Notes under the pieces: generated by a model | The model's input: the letters and a program-made list of their open reading frames with translations, nothing else | Database searches by the model: none | Told to the model about the DNA's origin: nothing | Program-made: the position numbers and the translations under genes | In this document: positions 1-12,353 of the stretch, in pieces | How positions within the stretch are numbered: the first letter of the stretch is position 1 | Layout: each line of letters begins with the position of its first letter | Source of the DNA: Hydra vulgaris | Lineage: Eukaryota; Cnidaria; Hydrozoa; Anthoathecata; Hydridae | DNA length: 64,000 bases | Direction of reading: 5' to 3' | Assembly (NCBI RefSeq): GCF_038396675.1 | Contig: NC_088922.1 | Coordinates: forward strand, 6,561,001 to 6,625,000

Positions 1-345
1 GATCAGTCTTCTTTCTATTATTAGCAAGAGCTTTAAGTCTTTAATTAACAAATTTTAACATCTCATCTTGAGTCTAATAACTCTATGAAAGTCAATATGG
101 TTTTTGATCTTCTCATTCTATGGCTTACTTGCTAACTGATGTAACTTATTTACATTAATGATCTTCCTGACAATCTTACTTTAAAGTAGCACTATTTGCT
201 GGAGACTTTATACTCCTATCTTGATAAAAAGTCTTCTTTTTTTGATCACTTAAAACTTGCATCTGATTTTGAATCTGATATCTCTTTTGTAACAGCTTGG
301 CGCTTGCAATGACTTATGAATTTTAACTCCAACAAAATATGAAGC
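1..345 (+). mobile_element. Degenerate LINE reverse-transcriptase fragment
   Basis: This stretch is a decayed, internally deleted copy of the RT region that is nearly intact at about 55385-56020. Matching blocks in the same order include the sequences around 'ctttaattaacaaa', 'catcttgagtctaata', 'tttacattaatgatcttcc' and a final part that reads like the NFNS.K motif of LINE RTs. No reading frame survives. It is truncated at the window edge and fades near 345. It lies downstream of, or inside an intron of, the TBC1D12/14-like gene on the opposite strand. Confidence 0.75.
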
Positions 346-693
346 AATATCAATTAAATGAATATTAAATTTAATTAAACAACCAAAAATGTCAAAAATG
401 TCAAAATGTTTTCACTTCATACTAGATCCACCTAGTTAGGATAATAACATTACAAGTCACTGTGTTAAAGATATATCCGGTTATATGCAGCTGCATGCCA
501 TAAAAAGTAAGGGGTGGGGCAGATATTTAAAAAATTGTAAATTCAAGAGTCGCTCTAATCTAAAATTATTGTTATTTTTATTAAATGATTCAAAATATTT
601 TGGTTTGTAATTATATAACAACTAATAAAAAAGTATGATTTTTATTCAATTTTAAACATTACATCATTATAAACAATATTGAAAGGTACTTAC

Positions 694-1041
694 CATGTTT
701 GCCAGTTAGGTATGAAATCTTCTTTCCATTGCTTAACTAAGTTTGATAATTGTTCTTCTAATTTTTTTCTTTCATTCATTTTCTTTTTCTGTAACTGCAA
801 ATCACGAAGTTCCTTGCGCCTTGCTGATTCAACTATCTCTGCATATAACTCATTATGCATTTGCTCTTCTTTTGGAGTTTTTGGAGGCAAGCATGATGGA
901 CGATGTTCTAAAATAAGAGCTGTTGTAGATGTTACTAAATTTGTGTTTTTTTCACTCCTGATTTGAGATGGACTTTTTGGTACAGGTATTGCAATATTTC
1001 CAAAAATGTGCCAAGATTTCCTCTTAGGTTTTGATAGCAAC
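694..1041 (-). CDS. TBC1D12/14: TBC1D12/TBC1D14-type Rab GTPase-activating protein, internal exon (gene partial)
   Basis: This exon encodes the segment just before the TBC (Rab-GAP) domain. It reads KPKRKSWHIFG..., then STTALILEHRPSCLPPK, then a Lys/Glu-rich helix (EEQMHNELYAEIVESARRKE) and ends ...FIPNWQT. Vertebrate TBC1D12 and TBC1D14 carry the equivalent STTALILEDRP, a basic coiled helix and LPNWE at the same place, so the family call is strong; which paralogue is not decidable. The acceptor is ...TTTTAAG at 1042 and the donor GTAAGT starts at 693. The exon enters in phase 2 and leaves in phase 2, and its entry phase fits the exon ending at 3561. The catalytic TBC domain must be encoded at lower coordinates outside the window. 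Vertebrate members act on recycling endosomes and autophagy; that role here is inference. Confidence 0.88.
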
Positions 1042-2560
1042 CTTAAAATAAAAACATCATTATCATATATTACATATATGATGATATATATTATATATCA
1101 TATAACAGATTCTGTCAGCAATTAACATATCTGAAAAATAGTTGTCTATTTATCTAATTAGATACATAGCAAATAGCCATTGTAAGCAAATTGTGACTAC
1201 ATAGCAAAAAGTACATTAACACCATTAGATCATGACTTTTTAAATGTGTTAAGAACATTTTAAAAATTAACTAAAAAAAAAAGCTGAACTTTACCAGAAA
1301 AAAAATTTAGAAAAAATTTTAACAAATGAAATTTTAACAAAAAGAGAAAATAACTTGAAAATAATATGAAAAATAACTTTTGATAACATTTTTTTTTATA
1401 TTGTAAATTTTAATTTTCATAAAAAACAAATTTTACATTTATTTATTTGAAATTTTTATAACTTTTAAATTTTTTTAATAAGTTTTTATATTTTTTATTA
1501 GTTTTTTATGAAAGAAAATGAAGCATAATGAAAAATACATCTTGTTTTGTTAATATAAATGTTCTCTGTATTAGTACTGTGAGATTGTTAAAACTAAGAA
1601 AAAGAACTCTTATACTAAGAAATTGTAAAATTTATGGTAAATTGGATTTCTGTGAAAACATATGTAAAGTATGTTTTAAATTTATTTTTAAAACTATTTT
1701 TTATATAATAAATAAAAAAAATAATAAAAAAATTAATACAATAAGGTGGTGTTCAAAACAACAAAACTTAATAAGGTGGTGTTTTTATATATTAAAAACA
1801 TCTTCAAATAAAATTTATATTTAAAAAACTGTGAAAATTTTTTTTGTTAGGTGTGTTTTGTAGTTTTTATGCAATGAGATTAAAACAATCATAAAATGAT
1901 TAGTATTTAAAAAATTTTTATTTAACTTCTCTTTTGAGAAATTAAATTAAAAAATTTTTTCTTAAATAAAATTTTTTTTTACTTAAAATAAAAAAATAGT
2001 TTCTTCACAAATACCCTGGGGAATTTGTGAAGAAACTATTTTTGGATTAACTTAGGAAAATATGGAAAGCCTAAATCTTTTCATAACACAATTAAAAATA
2101 AAATAATATATTTGGTTTTTAAATTTTATTAACTCAACTTGTTTTTAAGCAATTGTAAATATAAGATTATTGTAATTATAAGATATTAAAAAGTTAGCAC
2201 ATTTTCTTACTTTAACAAAATATATATATATTGTTAAAATCTGTGTAAGAATATATTATATCTAATTTATTTTGTAAAATTTGTATTTTTTATTTTATCG
2301 ACTTAAAGTGACAAAACTGCAATAATTATGGGGGAAATTAAAATAAGGTTGTTAATGCACAATTTCCTGGGTTGATAAGAACTTTTTTGTGTTACTTATA
2401 TTTTAATCATTATTTATTAGTAAAGTATTAAAATGCTAAATATTTATATATATTTATTAATATATATTTATATATATAAATTTACTTTAAAGCTTACTTT
2501 TTTAAAGTAAAAAAAAAATAAAAATAAAAAATACTAATTTACTTTACTTGACTGATTATT

Positions 2561-2720
2561 TTTTTTTCACTAAACAACATTTTGTATTAGTTTTTTTCTT
2601 TACTAAACAACATTTTCTAATATTTTTTTCTTTACTAAACAACATTTTGTATTAGTTTTTTTCTTTACTAAACAACATTTTCTAATAGTTTTTTTTTTTC
2701 ACTAAGCAACATTTTTTAGT
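2561..2720. repeat. Tandem repeat, about 33 bp x 5
   Basis: Units share 'tttctttactaaacaacatttt' in part, alternating between endings gtattag and ctaatag, which suggests the array grew as a two-unit higher-order repeat. It lies in an intron of the TBC1D12/14-like gene. Confidence 0.8.
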
Positions 2721-2857
2721 TTTTAAACAACTGAAACATTTTAAACTATTCAAAACTTTTTAAAACTATTTAAAACTTCTTTACCTAATTACTTTTTATT
2801 TCTTTTAAACATTTTAATTGCTTAACTAAAGTTTGTTTTGCGTGCACAAAGTGACAA

Positions 2858-2860
<3 letters not shown>

Positions 2861-2916
<56 letters not shown>
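2861..2916. repeat. (AT)n microsatellite
   Basis: An uninterrupted AT dinucleotide run of about 56 bp, intronic. Confidence 0.95.
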
Positions 2917-2923
<7 letters not shown>

Positions 2924-3560
2924 TTTTTTTTTTTAAATTGAAATTGAAATAAATAGAGAAAAGTACTTAGTCCAATGGGACATTATTCCCAATTGTAGGC
3001 CAAGAAATTTCTAAAGTACTAGATATTTAATACTAATAATTAAATCAATAATAAAGAAAAAGTACATGTAGTAAAGATATTATCGATAAAGCTTGTCAAA
3101 CCTATTATATTTTTCTTTAGTTTTATCATTACTAAATATAAAAAGTTGAGCAAAAAAATTTTAATAATATGACTTTACGTATTAAAATAAACAATTACTA
3201 ACTAGACATAAAAAAAAATATCTTAGAAAGTTTTACAAATAGACCTTCTTTTTTAATTACACAATTTCACCACAAATTTATCAACATATGATTTTTCTAA
3301 ATAAATATTTTTTGTTCTGTTATTTTATCAATATTGCTGGGTAAATTTATTTATTTAAAAATGACAATAAACTAAATTAAATCAACTTATTATTTAAAAT
3401 CTTTAGTGAGCTAAACATTTATATCTGGCTTAAAAAATATTTAACATATAATTTTAACTTTAATTTTAAAAACTAAATGAAAATAAATCGATTTTGAACA
3501 CAAAACAATTTGCAACAAATAAAAACAACAGAACAAAAAATGATTTGAAAATTCAAACAC

Positions 3561-4261
3561 CTTGTTTTTGGTTGAAGATCAGTTGCTGGTGGGGGTCTAA
3601 GTGGATCATTTACTGCAAGTGGTTCAAACTTAACTTTAGGAGCAAAAGTATTTAAGTTTGTTTTTTCAAGTTCATGATTAGATTTTTCTAAATTGTTTAA
3701 AGGAACATCCATAAATTTATTATCAGATTGATTTTTTGAATTATCAAAAATTTTTGGATTCGAAAATTTATTATTTTTATTGTATGACTGAGAGGAGCTA
3801 CGTAGTATATCCATATCTTCCAAGCAAAACTTAATATTATTATCACTTTCATGTTCAGTTGACAAATTATATTCTACACATGGTTGACTATGTAAAGAAG
3901 AACTACCAACGCTGGAACCATTTCCACTATCATTCTTCCTATGACTTAGCCTAAAGTCTTCTTCATCACTATCAATTTCATAAGGTTCAACAGGAGGGTT
4001 TACTAAAACATTTGGAAACAGATGCACTTTTTTATCTGTTAACGAATTATGACTAAGTGTCTTTTGGTGGGAATGATCTAGAGTACTTGTAACACTATCA
4101 TAATCTGCATAAAATCCATTGCAAGTTTTTACTGAAGAGTTACTCAATGGTTTATATGTTATAGAAGAATTCCTGATTTGATTAAACTTTTCATCTTTAA
4201 TTTCAAGAGAATTAGATAATTTTGTGACTAAGGAGTTTTGCTCCTCCGAACTAGAGTTCAT
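3561..4261 (-). CDS. TBC1D12/14: TBC1D12/TBC1D14-type Rab-GAP, N-terminal exon
   Basis: A long Ser/Asn-rich, low-complexity N-terminal region, as in TBC1D12/14, where only scattered motifs are conserved. I place the start at the ATG at 4259-4261 (MNSSSEEQN...); the frame runs further upstream without an ATG, so an earlier exon is possible. Acidic and serine clusters (PYEIDSDEEDFRLSHRK, GNGSSVGSSS) are visible. The exon ends ...PATDLQPKTR at donor AG|GTGTTT (intron from 3560). Its two trailing bases join the single leading G of the 694-1041 exon to give KTR-LLSKPKRK in frame, which is the main evidence that the two exons belong together. About 233 codons, unusually long for an exon in this window. 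Confidence 0.75.
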
Positions 4262-6280
4262 CTTTATCAAAATATTGCCATTTTTCCATAGCAAAAATAG
4301 ATACCTTATATAAATTATACAATTTAGTTATTATTACAAGTTTAATTTTATATTACTCTATTACTTTATTTATACCGCACGTACTATGTTATTATAAATA
4401 CAGTCAGCGTCCCGTAAAATCAAGTATCGTTAACCGGAGGAAACTATCCAATCCCGTGCTGTCAATCTCGTGTGAAAAAGATCAAAATGATTTTTTTTAC
4501 ATTAATGTAAAAATACTTATTCAAATATTAATGTATTGGCGAATATTATTTTATAAATAGTACTATTAGCAGTCGAAAACATATTGTGGTCTAGATGCTA
4601 TTACTTCATGCCACAAGTTGGGATTTGTGCTATTTTTAATCAGCCTTTATTACTTGTCAATAATAACACTTTGTATAATGAGAAAATGAAACAAAAAGAA
4701 ACTTTTAGGCTGAAATTTTTTTAACTTCATTTTATTAATTATATGTAGTGAAATGATAATAATGAGTGTATAGAAAAATGATATTAAGAAGCATTCAAGC
4801 AAAAACAAAAACACAACGTTTCGCCAACGGTACCGTTGCGTAAGCATCCAGAAATAAAATGGACACATTTACAAGAAATTACATTTAAAAAGTACCATTT
4901 TTTAATTCATGAGCCTTAGAAACTCTCTGATTTTTTTTTTTAATGTTGAAGATCTATTAACATTTCCATTTTGAATAATTTGATAAATTGACAGAGAAGT
5001 ACAAATTTTTTTCGTTGAGATTATAAATACAATTATTATTTACACTAGTACAACTGTAACTTTGATGTTTTTTTCTTACATTTTGATTTATCAGTAATCT
5101 ATAGTTAATAAAATGTTAATTATAAGATTTAAACTTTAGCTTTAGTTTCGAAAGATTATTAGCTTAGCGTCAATAAAATTAAAAACTTTGAGTTGTCATT
5201 TTTAATCAATTAATCATCAGTTGATTTTCTGTAACTTTTAAAATTTGTTTATTAAATTGAAGTGCGTGTTTATAAAAGCAGCTAAGCCACATTTTATATG
5301 TTTTAAGAAAAATAAAAAATTGAGTAAATAAAGCTGATGAACAAATTTTTTTTTCATTCATGTTTAGTTAGAGTTGTATCTTTTTCGATAAAGAATTCGA
5401 ATGTTGAAAAAGTTCTGGAAAAAATGGACTTCGCTTCTTTCAAAAATACGCTATTCAATTTATATATTTTAATAAAATACTGTAAACAGTAATTTGGCCG
5501 AAGAGGTCTAGGCCGTTCAATTGTTTTAAAATTGTTAACAATTTTATTTTATAGTTCAAACAATTTTAACAAAAAGTTTTTAATAATTCAAACCAATACC
5601 CGTTTATTTTTTTTTTATTTACGTTTAAAAAGTAAATTCAGTTTGTTATGTTTCTTAGAAAACTCACCAACGATCTTAGTAAGCGCACAAATGAAACAAT
5701 TTAGTGTTTATAAAAAAGTCCTATACACTCTTTATTTTAAACTAAAACACGCAGAAATACTCCAATAAAACACGCGGAAATACTCCAATAAAATAACGCA
5801 AGACGCTTAACATATTTAAGTATAAGATTTTATAAATTAATTTTAAAAAATACTTTTACAGTTAATTAGTTTTAAAAAAAGAATAATAGTAAAAATATAA
5901 AAAAAGAATAATAGTTAAAATATGCTTAAACAAATTCCCGGGAAATTTCATTGAACCCCGTTGAATTTCATTGAAACCCTAATGGTAAAATAAATAATAG
6001 AAAAACGTCTAATTTAAAAAATTTTAACTCAAAATTTTTCGCGAACGAAATGTCGCGCCCGGATCAGACATCAGTTAATTTGTTGCATAACTCACGTTAT
6101 TACTAATTTATTCATTGCATAAGTTATTTTAATAAACAGTTAGAAACAATCATTTAAATTGCGGTTAGAAAAAAAAAAAATTAGTAATAAACTCAAGTAT
6201 TGATTGAGAGCATATAAAAGTTTTAATTGAATAAAAGATTGATTAAATTTGAATTACGTCGGTGCTAAATTGTTTTTATA
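4262..6280. other. Upstream region of the TBC1D12/14-like gene, no gene seen
   Basis: AT-rich sequence with a slightly GC-richer patch at about 4375-4480 that could hold the promoter or a 5' exon, but I see no diagnostic motif. A small direct duplication of 'aaaacacgc(a/g)gaaatactcc' occurs at about 5743-5790. The open frames at 4650-4868 and 5532-5768 are not supported as genes. Confidence 0.5.
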
Positions 6281-6385
6281 GAGAAAACCGGGTCAAGCCG
6301 CACACCGTATCATTCCGCACACTGATCGATATTATCAAATAAAAACTTAACGGATGTGGCTATGAAAAAAAAATAATTAAAAAAA

Positions 6386-6829
6386 ACTTTTTAAAAATAG
6401 CTTTCTATTCAATCGACTAAAACGTAGAAAATAACTTTTTTCTGTTTCTGGTACTCGTGGAAATCATGTACTTAGTAATAATCACTTTTGTAAAGCCAAT
6501 ACTGGAAGACATTGAAGACAATTCATGTACGTATGTAAACAAACAAACTCATCGTAAAGGAATAGAAAGTTTGGCGCCTTTAGCTTTATTACATTTAAAA
6601 CGAATTTGATTTTGAAAGCATCTGACTTAAAAGGCGCCAAACTTTCTATTCCTTTACTTCGATGAGTTTGTTTGTTTACATACGTACATGAATTGCCTTC
6701 AATGTCTTCCAGTATTGGCTTTACAAAAGTGATTATTACCTAAGTACATGATTTCCACGAGTACCAGAAACAGAAAAAAGTTATTTTCTACTTTTTAGTC
6801 GATTGAATAGAAAGCTATTTTTAAAAAGT
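6386..6829. repeat. Long inverted repeat, arms about 195 bp, loop about 50 bp
   Basis: The left arm (about 6386-6581) and right arm (about 6630-6829) are almost perfect reverse complements, meeting at AAAGGCGCCAAACTTTC. The only differences are scattered single bases and small indels, so the structure is young or maintained. It sits just inside the left TIR of the pogo-like element and is probably a foldback/MITE-type insertion or an expanded subterminal repeat. Confidence 0.9.
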
Positions 6830-7908
6830 TTTATTTATTTATTTTATTTTCTACTTTTTAGTCTTGATAAAATTGAATTATTACACTTATTGATTATGAT
6901 TAATATTCAATAAAAATTTATTTTGAATTATGTATATAAAAATTAACAAAAATATTTGGAGCATATTTTTTTTTATTAATTTAAATGTTGGTTGGGTCTT
7001 CTTCTCGGTTGATGTATTTGTTCTTTTTTGGACGCATTTTTATTTGTCTGAAATTAACAAGTGGAATATTTGAAAAATTTTTAATTAAATTTATATTGAT
7101 ACTTAACACTTTTTGATGCCCTCTCGGTTTCCGATATTTTTTTCGGAGTTCTAGATCTAACCAACGGGGAGGTGGGGCATCGTAAATCTAAAATACTTAT
7201 TGAACCAAATGTAACAAATATAGCTATTGTTAGTCGGCAAAAGATTATTTGTAAAATTTCAGGGCTGTACGATCAAAAGAATTGCTTCAAAAAGCGCTGT
7301 GAAGTTTTGGCCTCCACAAAAAAAAAATCAAAAAATCAAAAAATGCGGACTCGTCAGTGAGTGAATAGAAAGCTATAAAAATAAAAATAGATTCAAATAC
7401 AGAATTATCTCCTTTATTTGAACTGATAAAATTATATGCCGATTCAACTCCATTTTTTTCTTTTTTTATACAACTTTAACTGGGAGTCAAAATTTTATAT
7501 ATACTTTTTATCGTTGCGAACAAAATAGCGCTTAAACCGAAACTGATATAAAAATAGTTTTAGCACTATCTTGTTGGAAATTTAATTTTAATTCTGATAG
7601 TATAATTTTTATGTAGCTAGAACAAAAAGTTAATTAAAAATCAAAAAAGTAAAAAAAACTCATTTTCCTAATAAAACCGCACACTCGATTAATTACTTAA
7701 TTTAATCTTTTGCAAGTGACTGAGCGCCTATATTTATCCAATTAACTTAGTGTTAATTCTGGTTTAATTAAAAATAAACTATAATGTAATTTATTTATTT
7801 AATCATCTCTTACTCATTAAAAACTAATTATTATATTATTTCTCAAAATAACCATCACTCACTCAATTCAATATAACTCACTCACTTTAAAATGTCAACA
7901 AAAAAACA

Positions 7909-9093
7909 AAAGCATACAGGAAAGATGATGTACTAGCCGCATTAAATGATATGAAAGAAAATAAAACATCGCTGAGAAAAACTGCATTCAAACATGGCGT
8001 TCCAGTGTTAACGCTCAAAGATTGCACAAGTAACAACAACAAAACAACCGTAGTGTTTTGAAAAGGGACAAGACCTGTATTTAAACGTACTGGGAACAAT
8101 GAAAAAATTTATTATATTCACTGCAAACAATTGCTTCAACGCTTAAGGGCCATTTTGCACCATCATTTGTGATATACAAAGCCAAAAGAAACTTTCGTCC
8201 TGATTGGGCAAAAGGTGAATATTCAACCTGATTTTGAAATTGAACCAAATATTCAATATCAAAGTCAGGTTGGACGGAGCACGATACGTTTGTTAAATCG
8301 CTGAAAGAAGTATTTATACCTAAAACTGATCAAATTGGTGGTATTTATATTTTAGTATTAGATGGGCATACAAATCACATAACTTTAGAAGAGGTATTGC
8401 TGCGCAAAAAATACAACATAATCTTGATTTGTCTACCAGAGCATTCTTAACATATTCTACAACCATTGGATAAAAGTATCTATTGTCATGTCTAACAAGT
8501 ATGGAAAGAAATTCTTACAAAGTATTACAAAGACTCAAAATGTAAGAATTTAGATAAACAAAATTTTCCACCATTGCTCAAACTGCTGTACGAGAGTAGT
8601 AAATGTTTTACACGCTCGCATTCAATCGCTGGTTTCTTGTACACTGGCTTATTTCCACTTAATAAAAACAACATAAATCGTAAGGCGTTAGCAATCACAC
8701 AAATGTTTAATCTACCTTCATCAATTTTAGCAACCTCCGCAGCACCTACACAATTTTACTCAGATACAGCTTCATCATCTTCAACAGTCGCCGCAGCACC
8801 TACTCCAACTACACACCAATTACCATCTTTCTCAACTACATCAGCTTCAAGTTTTGATAGTATCAAGCATGTGTTGAGCGTTGCAAAAACAGTATCGAGA
8901 GTTGAAGCAGTTTTTTCAAACAAGAAATCAATCGCATGTTAAGAAATTAAAGCAGTGCAACATGTCAAAACTTGGCGGAAAATGTATTTTCAAAGAAAAT
9001 GTGATTGAGTTCCTCAAACAAAAAGATAAAGAAAAAGCAACAAAGGAAGCTGTGAAAGTTGCTAATCTCTATGCCAAGTACTCAAATGCCTGA
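7909..9093 (+). pseudogene. pogo/Tigger-type transposase pseudogene
   Basis: The 5' part encodes a psq/CENP-B-like helix-turn-helix (KAYRKDDVLAALNDMKENK, then SLRKTAFKHGVPVLTLK). Further on come the DDE_1-type motifs VLDGHTNHITLEE (about 8348-8390), which holds the second catalytic Asp, then ICLPEHS.HILQPLDKSIY and the C-terminal NFPPLLK.LYES, SIAGF..TGLFPLN and NKNNINRKALA. Several stops and frameshifts (about 8170, 8310, 8450, 8490) break it, so it cannot make a full transposase. A Ser/Thr/Ala-rich tail (8730-8870) follows and stays open to 8942; a second frame is open to 9093. Its position inside matching TIRs fits an autonomous ancestor. Confidence 0.85.
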
Positions 9094-10676
9094 GCATAAT
9101 AATGTTGAGCAACCTCAGCAAACAATAATGAAAAACAAGTACCAGCAGCCAAACGATTAAAAGTTGTAAAATTTAAAAAGTGTTGAGTACAGTTACACAT
9201 AGAAATGTTGCAATGCGAAAACTCGATGTGTCGAGAACGGTTGTGCAAAGAAACATGTTTACCAAAGAAATATGTAGTTGGAACTGAATATTATTGTTGC
9301 AAAAAATGTGAAAACTTTAATATGGTTTCCTAAATATAAGTTATGTTAAAAAAAAATAATAAAAAAAAGTTAAAATTTAAAAATTTCAATGTTTTCTCAA
9401 GTGTGCGGTTTTATCAGAATGTCGCCTAAAACCGCACAATTTTTTCGATAATTTTTTTTTTTTCAACATATATTTATATTATTTTATGTAGTTTTTTTAT
9501 TACCTATCTAATAAAAAAAAAAATATAAGAAAAATAAAAAAGTTATTTAATTTTTATTGTTAAGTGTGCGGTTTGACCCGGTTTTACTCTAGTAGTTTAG
9601 TATTAAGTCATTTTAATTAACTGTTAACATTTAGTAGACGTTACCATTAATATTACTGTTTCGAGACACTTGAGTCTTGTTCAAGACATTGTTTGTCTAC
9701 ACTAAGCTTTATGGACTCGTATTTTTACAATAATTGGAGAGAAGCCTTAAGTGCTTCGTCAATTAGGAAGACAGAAAAAGTAAAAATATCTAAATAACAC
9801 AGTATCATACTTTATTACCATTTTAGTGAAGTTGCAAAATTAAAAATATTGTTTATATGTATATGGTATATTGTTTTTTTGTTACAATTTGATAACAATA
9901 ATGAAAAAATCTAATATAGAATAGGTAACGTAAAAGTGATCAACAATAAAACTTTAGGTAAAGATAATTTTGATTTGTTAATTTACAAATTTTCCTGAAG
10001 TTTTTAATTGTTGTCATACTGTATTAGCTATGCTGTAATAGGCACTTGAATGTTATACCACAAAAAGTCTAATTTTGTTTCACTCCTCTATTAGATAAGG
10101 AGATAAATCGGTATCAGCATGCCAATGTATAATTTAAGCCATTTGAGTCTTTACCCTTATTATCCTAAGTGTGAAGTTTGTCCGAAGACTAAGTTGCTGT
10201 ATAGTTATTGATAAATTTCTTTAAGGGTCTTCTGATAATGAAAACATTATATTAAAAGATTCGCAGTTTTCTGATTATTTTCTTCGTGAACTTGCGCTGT
10301 TTTATAAAAGAACTGCTTTCATGCAAGATTTTTGAAATATGACTTTTAGTAGGGTACATTTAAGTTTGAGTTCTCAATCTCAATTGTGCAAGAAATTTTT
10401 CAGAACATTAGCACAAGTGTTTACTCATCAGATGACTGTCCAATAAAGAAAACAACTTGTTAGGAAAAAAAGTAAAATGTCTTCATGTACAATCTATAAT
10501 AAATAATGGATATGGAGGGATAAGTACAGAATCTATTGACAAAATAGCAACCAAAAACTTTGTATTGTTCCAAGTAAATGCAAAAATAAGCAAAACAGAC
10601 ACATTTATATATTTTCTTACTTTCAAATATTCAAAAAGACAGTTGCTAATATACGAGAGACCATTGCGCAAATACA

Positions 10677-10730
10677 TACCACATACATACCGCACGTACC
10701 GCATGTGGTACGTGCGGTATGTATGTGGTA
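10677..10730. repeat. Perfect 24-bp inverted repeat, 6-bp loop
   Basis: The arms (10677-10700 and 10707-10730) are exact reverse complements around GCATGT. They are GC-richer than the surroundings and made of TACCACATACATACCGCACG-type units, so the hairpin would be stable. Shorter 'tacc/ggta' echoes flank it on both sides. Confidence 0.9.
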
Positions 10731-10952
10731 CATATGGTATATAAGTATAGTGGTATGGTTGTATGTGTAGCAATCAAAAACTTTATTTTTTAGGAGCCGC
10801 AATTTTTCTACATTTATAAAAATAAATAATAAAATGCAAAAAATAGATGAAGAAATGCAAAAAAATGCTAAAACAATTCGCATAAAATTTACTGTAGATT
10901 AATAAGCATAAAATGTAAGTTTGTATTACATTTGTAAGCTTGTGTGGCTATC

Positions 10953-11075
10953 TTTACTATGATATATATCGTGTCATTCATCTAGTTCGATTAGCTTATT
11001 GATAAATTCATAGTTTACTATGATATATATCGTGTCATTCATCTAGTTAGATTAGCTTATTGATAAATTCATAGT
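10953..11075. repeat. 61-bp tandem duplication
   Basis: Two adjacent copies starting TTTACTATGATATATATCG differ by one obvious base (gttcgatt versus gttagatt), so the duplication is recent. Confidence 0.92.
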
Positions 11076-11540
11076 TTTACTCTGCTCGGTTTTTATTTAT
11101 ATGTAAATTGTTATACTATAACTTAAGATGTAAACTAATGTCAACATGATATATATTTTTTTACGGTTACGATTTACAAGCATCGTCTCACTGTTCTCCA
11201 ATTATAGTATTACTAAACTAAAAAGTTCTGTTAACGATCTAAAATCTTTGCTTATTAAGAGAGCTTATTAAGCTATAATATAATTGTTTACCTAACCAAT
11301 TTCTATTTGACGCTGCATGCTCTTTATTTCTCTAACTGGAAGATTACTGAGTAAGCAGTAAATTTTATCAGCCAATTACATCGGTATTCCTAATATAATT
11401 TATATAGGGATAATCAAATGTGTTACCAAAAAGATTTTACCAACTGTTGGAGATGTAGGATATCAAATCTTTTTATTGTTTAATAAAATCAATGCTTGGC
11501 TCGATCAATTACTTTACACAAACATAAGTTAATACTTAAT

Positions 11541-11826
11541 TTAACCATCATCTACTTCTTCTTCTTCTTCTTCATCGCTAAAATAAGACGACTTCTTAAT
11601 CATTTTTTTCTTAATGACGACGGTTACTTCACTATCAGGTGTGAAACTGCTTTCACCTTCAAAACCACGTTTGCGTTCGTTATCGGGACGATTTAAAGCT
11701 GATAAAGCTTCTTCTTCAATGGCATGACTCAAGTTGTATTCAAACAATTCATCATCATTTTCAATCGCTTGTTCTCCAAGCATAGTATCGTCGTCTTCCT
11801 CGTAGTACTCTTGTAAAAGTTTTTTT
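11541..11826 (-). CDS. ZCRB1: ZCRB1, exon 6 (acidic C-terminus and stop)
   Basis: Last coding exon: KKLLQEYYEEDDD, then a helical acidic segment (LSHAIEEEALSALN), ending KKSSYFSDEEEEE and DDG-stop. Human ZCRB1 ends with the near-identical K-K-S-T-Y-F-S-D-E-E-E motif, which fixes the identity. The acceptor TTTCTTTAG sits at 11827. The first base A completes the AG left by exon 5 to give Arg, so the phases agree across an 11,333-bp intron. The stop TAA is at 11541-11543. Confidence 0.92.
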
Positions 11827-12353
11827 CTAAAGAAATAAACAAATAACATTAGCTTTAAAAAAAGTCTTTAAGTTAACGTTTTTTTTTTTCTAAAACACTA
11901 TTCTATTAAGTTTAATAAAGCAGAAATTTTGCAAACTTTTAATGAAGCATCAAAACACAAAAAAATGCGGACATTTATATTATTATTTGACTATTTAATA
12001 TCATAAGTTAATATATAGAGGAATAAACACTTCCAGAATGTTCCGAACGCCAATATTTGGGGAGATAAGTAAGGTTAAGATTAGAGGGTTAAGCTTATCT
12101 AGTCCTTAAGTTCTACATTTACCTGCTCTAGCTTCTGCATTAAGTTTATGTAAAACTCACGTGGTTGCATCGAATGCATTCTTAATTGATTATAAAACCA
12201 AATTTGAAATATTATTAAAAAAAATAATCTTATAAATAACAAATAATCTAACCAATTTTAATATGAAAAAAAAAAAAAAAAGTTTAATGTAATATAAAAA
12301 AGAAATGTCTTTATTTATTTAGTAACTGATCATATCAAAAGTTACAACAAAAA

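Larger units (their letters stand above)
1042..3560 (-). other. Intron of the TBC1D12/14-like gene with simple repeats
   Basis: No coding sequence is supported here. The intron is very AT-rich. It contains a hairpin with 20-bp arms (1993-2012 and 2023-2042, loop 10), a tandem array of about five units of roughly 33 bp built on 'ctaaacaacatttt' (2561-2720), and an (AT)n run (2861-2916). The small open frame at 1528-1824 is low-complexity, AT-driven and has no family resemblance. Confidence 0.7.
6281..9589 (+). mobile_element. pogo-like (Tc1/mariner superfamily) DNA transposon, degenerate
   Basis: A 3.3-kb element bounded by terminal inverted repeats: the left end reads GAGAAAACCGGGTCAAGCCG, and the right end (9565-9589) is its near-perfect reverse complement ending ...CCCGGTTTTACTC. 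A TA dinucleotide flanks both ends (6279-6280, 9590-9591), the target duplication of this superfamily. A CCGCACAC octamer recurs near both ends (about 6298, 6315, 7678, and inverted at 9404 and 9566), suggesting subterminal transposase sites. Inside are a long inverted repeat (6386-6829), unassigned sequence, and a broken transposase gene (7909-9093). Confidence 0.85.
9592..11540. other. Intergenic region between the pogo element and the ZCRB1 3' end
   Basis: No gene is supported. It contains a 24-bp-arm palindrome (10677-10730) and a 61-bp tandem duplication (10953-11075). The ZCRB1 polyadenylation signal is presumably just below 11541 on the minus strand; several A/T-rich candidates exist and none can be singled out. 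Confidence 0.5.

Noticed and set aside
1528..1824. Lys/Ile/Asn-rich 98-codon frame
   Set aside because: AT-driven low complexity in an intron, no homology recognised.
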